Of a DNA stretch of 64,000 nt, positions 58,220 to 64,000 are shown piece by piece (within the stretch, counting starts at the first letter, position 1; each line of letters opens with the position of its first letter). This DNA is from Lasiodiplodia sp. COLG20. Its lineage: Eukaryota > Ascomycota > Dothideomycetes > Botryosphaeriales > Botryosphaeriaceae. The notes under the pieces were generated by a model. That model worked only from the letters and a program-made list of their open reading frames with translations, ran no database searches and was not told the origin of the DNA. The translations under genes and the position numbers were made by a program. Location of the stretch: NCBI GenBank assembly GCA_009801085.1, contig VNWV01000004.1:2976001-3040000 (forward strand), in the 5' to 3' direction.

Positions 58220-61200
58220 GCGGGACGGCAGCGTGGTCGGATCGACACGCTACCTGGCGGCCAACGGCGACGCTCTCAGGCTCTGGGGGGTTGTGTCGCC
58301 CAGCAGCTGTAGCTTCCCGCAAACAGGTGACAGCGGCGGCGCGACGAGTTGCCCGTCACGCACGCGCTGGCGGTGATGTAATGCGTTGCCGGCGGGCGAA
58401 CGCCGTCTTTGGGGCGGGCGAATGCTGGCGGCGGGGGGCGTGTGGGCGGACCGGCGAGGCGGGCGCTGGGAGCTGTGAAGAGAAGCCTGACGTAAGGCGA
58501 GACGGTGGAACGCGGCGAGGGCGAGCAGCTCCAATGGCGGCGGGCTAGCGCGCTCGGTGACGGGCGAGTCTGGCGAAGAAGGTGGTCGGCGTCACTGGTC
58601 GCGCGCACAGCAGTATAGGTGTGGTGGTGAGGTATCCCGTGATCGTGCGGGTGGGAGCGAGGACAGCAGTTTTAACGGCGTGCTGCAACGGGCATTACGG
58701 GGCGGAGGCGCTGGGATGGGAGGGGAAGACGGGGATATCTAGCTAGATGGCCGCAGCAGACGATAGATGCGATCGGAGATGACCCGCGACGCAGCAGGGC
58801 AGGGACTTGACGGGGAGTCGTATCGCTGCCCGTGGACGGCGGCAGGCACCCTGGCCGCGCGCGCGCTGGAGGCCGTTAGACTGCTGCTAATCGGATCTGT
58901 GCTGCGCAAGCCGGCCCTTGCAAAGCTTATGGGCGCCGCGGGCAGGCGACCAGGAGGGAGCGATGTGCGCGGCCGGCGTGGGTAGGGAATAAAGCGCCTA
59001 GCGGTGGTGATGTCGGCTCAGATTCGCCTCCGCCAAGCGCGGCGAGCAAGATCAGCGCGCAGAGCAGGATCTGGCTGCCCTGGACACGAGACACGGCCTT
59101 CTTCAGCGCGGCAGGGCCAGCGGCGCGTCACGGCGTCACCACTCCAAGTCGACATCATCACGATCCAGTAGCCCGCGCGGGCTGGCGTCGGCCGGCGCGC
59201 AGGGCTGCCGGTGCGCGCATCGCTGAGCGCTGGCGCCCCTTTCTCCACGCCGCGCCCCTTCTGCGGATGCGAGGCAAAGCGAGCGGCGTGCGGGCCCGAG
59301 GCCGTGGGACGAATCAAGTGGAGGCCGCCCACGGCTGATCGAGATCTGTCGCGGCAGAGCTAGGAGCCGCTCCCTGCGTGCGTGCCAGCGGCGGCGAAGG
59401 CAAGTGCCGGCGATTGCTGATTGAGCGCGTGTGGTGCCGCCGCTGCGTCTCCCAGATGCGATGCGATGCGCTGCCGAGATCTGAGCCTGAATCATCCGAG
59501 CGCGGCGGGGGGCGCGCCGTGACGCTGACGATGCCGATGAGCGCTGCGCGTGCTCCGGCCAGCGCGACCGCAACGAGCGCAACGCCCGACAGCAGGCACA
59601 TCAGGCCACACGACAGCTTGGGCCCCCGGCCGATTGGCCCCGTCGCTGCTTCAACTTTCAAGCGAGTCCACGTTGTTGCGGGCGTGCCCACCCGCCCCAA
59701 CGCTCCGGCCACAGCGCTGCTAGGGTGCCGCCGCGACCCGCCTGTCATCGCGTTTGCTTGCTTCCGGCAGCGCCATAACGGCGTCGCAGCAGATGAAGCC
59801 CCCCGATCCGCGCTATGGTGCATTCGCCTTCGAGATCAGATCCCGGCGCCTGGCGGATAGATACCCGTTATCGTGTCACGCTTTGCCTTTCCGAGGCGCA
59901 ACATGGCCGCAATATTGGACGCACCGCCGCCCTGCATGCCGCTGGCCGGCCACATATGCACGATCCGACGCGACCAAGATTGGCTCACGCCGTAATGCGA
60001 TCTGCGTCAGCGCTCCGCGGCCAGAGCTGATCTTCACGCCCGGTTTCACTGATCTGCTTTGGGCGGCCTCGCAGCCCAAGCCACTGCTCACCAGCTCCAT
60101 CACGCGCGCTCCAAAGCTGAGTGTTTTCATCAAATCTCACTGCCCCCGCCGGCTATTCGCACAGCAGCATGTGATGGCCCGCCGGCTCGACCCTTCCTCC
60201 CGCTCAGACAAAACGCTGCGTGTTTGACCCGGCAAGACCCTGAATAAATCGCCAGCCTAGCCGCAAGCAGCTACCGCCATCACTTCTGCATCTGATGCGA
60301 TCGTGCATCTGTCGCTGCGTCCTGTCCGACCAGCGTGCGCCGACTCTGTGCGCCCCAGCCCCGCCATCGTGTCCGACAGCGCACGCCGCGGTGGAGACAC
60401 TTGGCTTCTTTCCAGCGCTCCGGCGCGCGGGCAACGGACTGCGGGAGGCGGGCACCCAACGCGGCGGGGAGGGGAAAGGGGTTCTCAGCCTGCAGCGCTC
60501 CGATTCGAGTGCTTGCCGCTTTGGACACCAGCCTTGTTGGCAGTTGCAGATCCCCGCATTCGGGTCGCCCGTTCGGGTCGGTAGCCCACCACGCTGCCTG
60601 CTCTCGCTGCGCAACTGCCGCGTTCGAGGGGTCCACGCTAGCCGCCGCCGTTGAGCCTTCTCGAACCAGGCCTGCGCACGGCTGCGCACTGTTTGATGAA
60701 AAGCATCTCCCCATCCGCCGAAGCGCGCCCGGCGATTTGCATCGACCAACGAGAACCGACTCATTTTCGATGCTTGTCCAGGCGCCAGAGAACGTGGCGG
60801 TAAAGTGCAGCCGGAGCCAATTGGCACATCACGACCCAGATCTCGAACCCTGAAGCCCCTGACGGCTCCGCCATCAGACGGACTGACGGCACCTCGTGCC
60901 GCAAATCGCCCCATTGCCATTATTCAGAGCTGAAGCACCTGCCAACCGCACCCCGGCCCTGACTCGATCTGTCAAGCGCCCGTAAGGCTGTTGCTCGCTG
61001 TTGCGTTCCTCGTGCTCGGGAACATCGCGAATCGACCAACGAACAAGGGCCTTCCCTGCCGCATCGCCGACTATTCATAAGCTTACTGCTTAGGGCGCGA
61101 CCATGACACATGAGCGGGCAGCGAACCACCTGGCCTGGCCCCACGCCATCCTATTGCCTATAGCGTCACTCCGCTATCGTCCAGGTTCCTGGCACTGTCT

Positions 61201-64000
61201 CAAATTTTGAATGGCTACTGCTGCGTCAAAACCACCGCTGCAATTCCGGTTCTGCCTATCTTCATCGCACCCCCTGGAGGAACAGGTTTGGCCCGCTGGA
61301 GCCAGCTGTCAGACGGGCCGCTTCGGCAGGAAGTAACATCATCTGCACCCGTCCGTCGACATTGGAGGCGCACGCCCATCTCACCTCACGATCAGACCGC
61401 GGGGGCCAATGTCTCCGATGGCGGCCTCCAGCATGGGCGAGGAGCGCCTCTGCCGCTCTGACGCAGCGCGCACTAAACTCTATCTCATTATGCCGGAAAT
61501 AACTCGTGCAAGCTCAGGAGTGACCGGCGATGACGCTCCCCCCTTCACCACGACGCCCACCCGGCGGATCCGGGGGGGACCCTGACGAATCGCGGAAGAC
61601 TTTCCGATCCGCTCGATCCGCCTTGCAAGGCAAAGCAACACACGTCCGTTGGGGCCCCTCTGAGTTCCTGCCTTGTTGCAGACACGCCGCGTCGGCGTTT
61701 CCGTCAGATACGAGATCTGGGGCTGGGAGAGTCGACCGCACGCCTCGACCCGGACCGATCCACCGACGCACTCTTCATGCAACGCTCGTTAACGGGAGAA
61801 CCGCATCATGAAGCACCGGCGCCGACCAATCAGCTGCCAAATTGCCCTAAACTTGATGTGCAGCCGAGCCGTCTCCGCGTCTTTTGGGAGGATGAGCACT
61901 GACAGGCACGCGAGTAAGGTTTGCTGCCGTAGACATTGCCACTTGGGACGCAATCGGACGATATGCGCTAACAAAGCTTCACGTGGGTTCCATGTACTAC
62001 CAACAGCGAACACTCCCCCCAGCCAACCACGCGTCGAAGAAAACCAGTTCTCACGAGCCACTAGATGAACGTTACAACGGCGCTACAGCGCGCTCGATCC
62101 GTGGAGCGCCCAGGTGTGTGCCGCGCCCGCTTCATCTACTCCACCTGCTGTCAATTGTCCGCGTGGCTGTTGCGCTGCAGCACGAACCTGCGCCATTCTC
62201 TAAAGATACATCTCTCGATCGTTCCATGCGCGGCCTGCTGCTGCCAGGCTTGCATCTCACGTGGGCGCCGAAATCAGAAGAATGAGTGGAGATTCGCTGT
62301 GGTCCAACCGTCCCTCCAGCGGCCGCCCGCCGAGTATCACAACGCCCGCAGGATAATACCATCTGCCACCACTTTACGCCCGTACGGCCGGGACGCAATA
62401 TCTGTGGACGGAGAATCTCGCACGTGTCGTCGATGCCCTTGCCTTTCTTTCACGTCTGTAAGACAGGCGGCGCTTTACGCGAGACCGTCGCCCGTCTGCT
62501 TGCAGTTCTCTTTTGACCTCTTTCGCAGCTGTTCCAAGGAAGTGCTACTCAGGATCAGCCCACTGTACGCAAGACATCTCACGATCGGGTCACAACCTTG
62601 TCACATTCCTTTTTCTCCAGCCCGGGCAGCAGGGGAAAATAGCCGACCGAGTGAGATTCGGTACTCCACAACCGATATCGTCATTGCACAGCAGGTGTCA
62701 GAAGGGCCTGCCACCCGGGGCGCTGCGGAACGGTATCGGCAAGGGCGACGTCTGTTGGTGGTTGCTACTGTTCAGGCGGTGCTCCGGGCCTCTACGAGGT
62801 CAAACTCGAGTAAGTGTGCATTAATTGGACAAAGGTCGAGAGAAGGGGGAGCACGCCAGCACACCAGCTAGGCAACCCGCCTAGATGACCAATCCGGGCC
62901 GTACGAAAGGCGCAGCTGGCGCCAAAACCGGAACGGCATACTTTGAATGAGATAGATCTCATATATGCACGTTTCCCTGCCTGCGTTACCCGCCCGCCCC
63001 TCCGCCCGCCTGCCAACCTGCAGATATGTGGCGAAATATATTCTCGGGGCCACGTGTCGTCCTCGAGTGAAACATTGGCAGGCAGGCATTTTTGAGCCCG
63101 TCATGGGGTGATTCCCAACGGCGTGGCTTGCTTAAGGGAAGCGACGGATGGTAAGAAGTAGGAAGGGGGGCGCAGGATTACTGCAGCTGCATCGGCGGCG
63201 GAGCGCGGGACAGCAGACCGTCAAGCATGCATCCTCCCGAGTTCGGCGCGCGGCGCATATGTACGATGTACCTACCTCTGCTGCCGTGCATCTTGCTTCT
63301 CCCCGAAGCTTTTTGGCGCAGATGACAACAGATTGGCAGCAACAAGCCTACGCCAACGCAAGGTGAGTTCGCGGCCTCCCTGCTCCCTCCCCGCTTATCG
63401 TTTTTGTGTGACCGCACCTTCGGCTGTGGGATAATTTGGAATGTTCCCTTGCGCGCCTCGTGGGCGTCGGGTCGTATCCGAAGGTGCACCGCACTTGGTT
63501 CAAATTCCGATATATGCACAGGCCGTCCCCCACGAAAGCATCTTGTGGACAACATCATCATAATCTCCTCGAATTTACTTTATTGGGGTGAGTCTGCGCA
63601 ACCGTCGTTTCTGCTCGAGTCGTACCACTAGCTGCAACATGGATGATGTTTGCATGAACGAAACAACGTCAGAGGGACCGAAGGACCGACTCCACGCCAA
63701 TAGTGCGAAGGATCGCTATACAGCATGTTGCCAAGGATCATCAAGTCCCGCATTTACTCTTATCAGAATGAATACACGATCAGATCCCATCAAGCGGTGT
63801 GTAAGAGGTTACGCAAAGGAACATGCGGAGTCTAATAGAGCCATCGAGTTGCGAGATCGAAAAAATTCTCCTGAGCACCATACGGCCCATTCCCGACGCA
63901 GTGGGGAGGATCAAGAGTCATTGAACCGCTTTTCGGACTACTGTAAGATCCTTTAACGGCACCTGTGTACCATGCTCCACCCGATGTGGACAGGCCTTGG
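58220..64000. other. At least 5.8 kb of GC-rich DNA on the 5' side of the NsdD-like gene
   Basis: Many overlapping open frames occur on both strands, as expected from GC-rich composition (58.2-61.5 kb); none has a recognisable domain or a credible exon chain. From about 62.8 kb composition is more balanced. A + strand frame at 63639-63956 starting MDDVCMNETTSEGPKD is the most protein-like in the last kilobase but cannot be assigned. No tRNA, rRNA or transposon was recognised. It probably includes promoter and leader of the GATA gene. Confidence 0.5.

Overview
The window is nuclear DNA of a filamentous ascomycete (Pezizomycotina, most likely a dothideomycete; the class is my inference). It carries fourteen well supported protein genes with short GT..AG introns, mostly 49-67 nt, several with a clear CTAAC or CTGAT-like branch site. 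Families diagnostic of filamentous fungi are present: an Egh16/GAS1-type secreted protein, a DUF4965 glutaminase and an NsdD-type GATA factor. Exon joints were worked out by hand from splice consensus, reading phase and family conservation. No tRNA, rRNA, complete transposon or CRISPR array was found. Gene density is low for this group.

Layout. 1-3.1 kb: a possible 3' gene end, then non-coding DNA with microsatellites. 3.1-10 kb: a DUF676 lipase (-) divergent from the RNA exonuclease rex3 (+), then a hydrophilic fungal-specific protein (+). 12-14.8 kb: a secreted glutaminase. 17-22.3 kb: mitochondrial DNA polymerase mip1 (-) divergent from a SUMO-targeted ubiquitin ligase of Slx8 type (+). 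25.8-29.4 kb: a large C2H2 regulator (-) followed by 6.2 kb of GC-rich non-coding DNA on its 5' side. 35.6-38 kb: nop16 (-) and a ZIP zinc transporter (+) sharing a 204-bp promoter. 39.1-47.3 kb: an accessory metabolic block with a secreted GH31 glycosidase, an FAD monooxygenase, a short-chain dehydrogenase and a peroxisomal (AKL-ending) acyl-CoA ligase. 49.6-50.6 kb: an Egh16/GAS1-like secreted protein. 56.5-58.2 kb: an NsdD-like GATA factor (-), again with at least 5.8 kb of GC-rich DNA without recognisable genes on its 5' side.

How the genes relate. Housekeeping functions (RNA processing, mitochondrial replication, ribosome assembly, zinc homeostasis, DNA-repair ubiquitination) sit in divergent pairs with short shared promoters. 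The 41.6-47.3 kb trio (monooxygenase, dehydrogenase, CoA ligase) is the only stretch that looks like a small pathway. It also holds the two oddest DNA structures: a diverged tandem repeat in the promoter between monooxygenase and dehydrogenase, and a nested 230-bp inverted repeat just behind the dehydrogenase. That dehydrogenase has Phe where the family has its catalytic Tyr. The pathway assignment is inference; the gene and repeat structures are read directly from the sequence.
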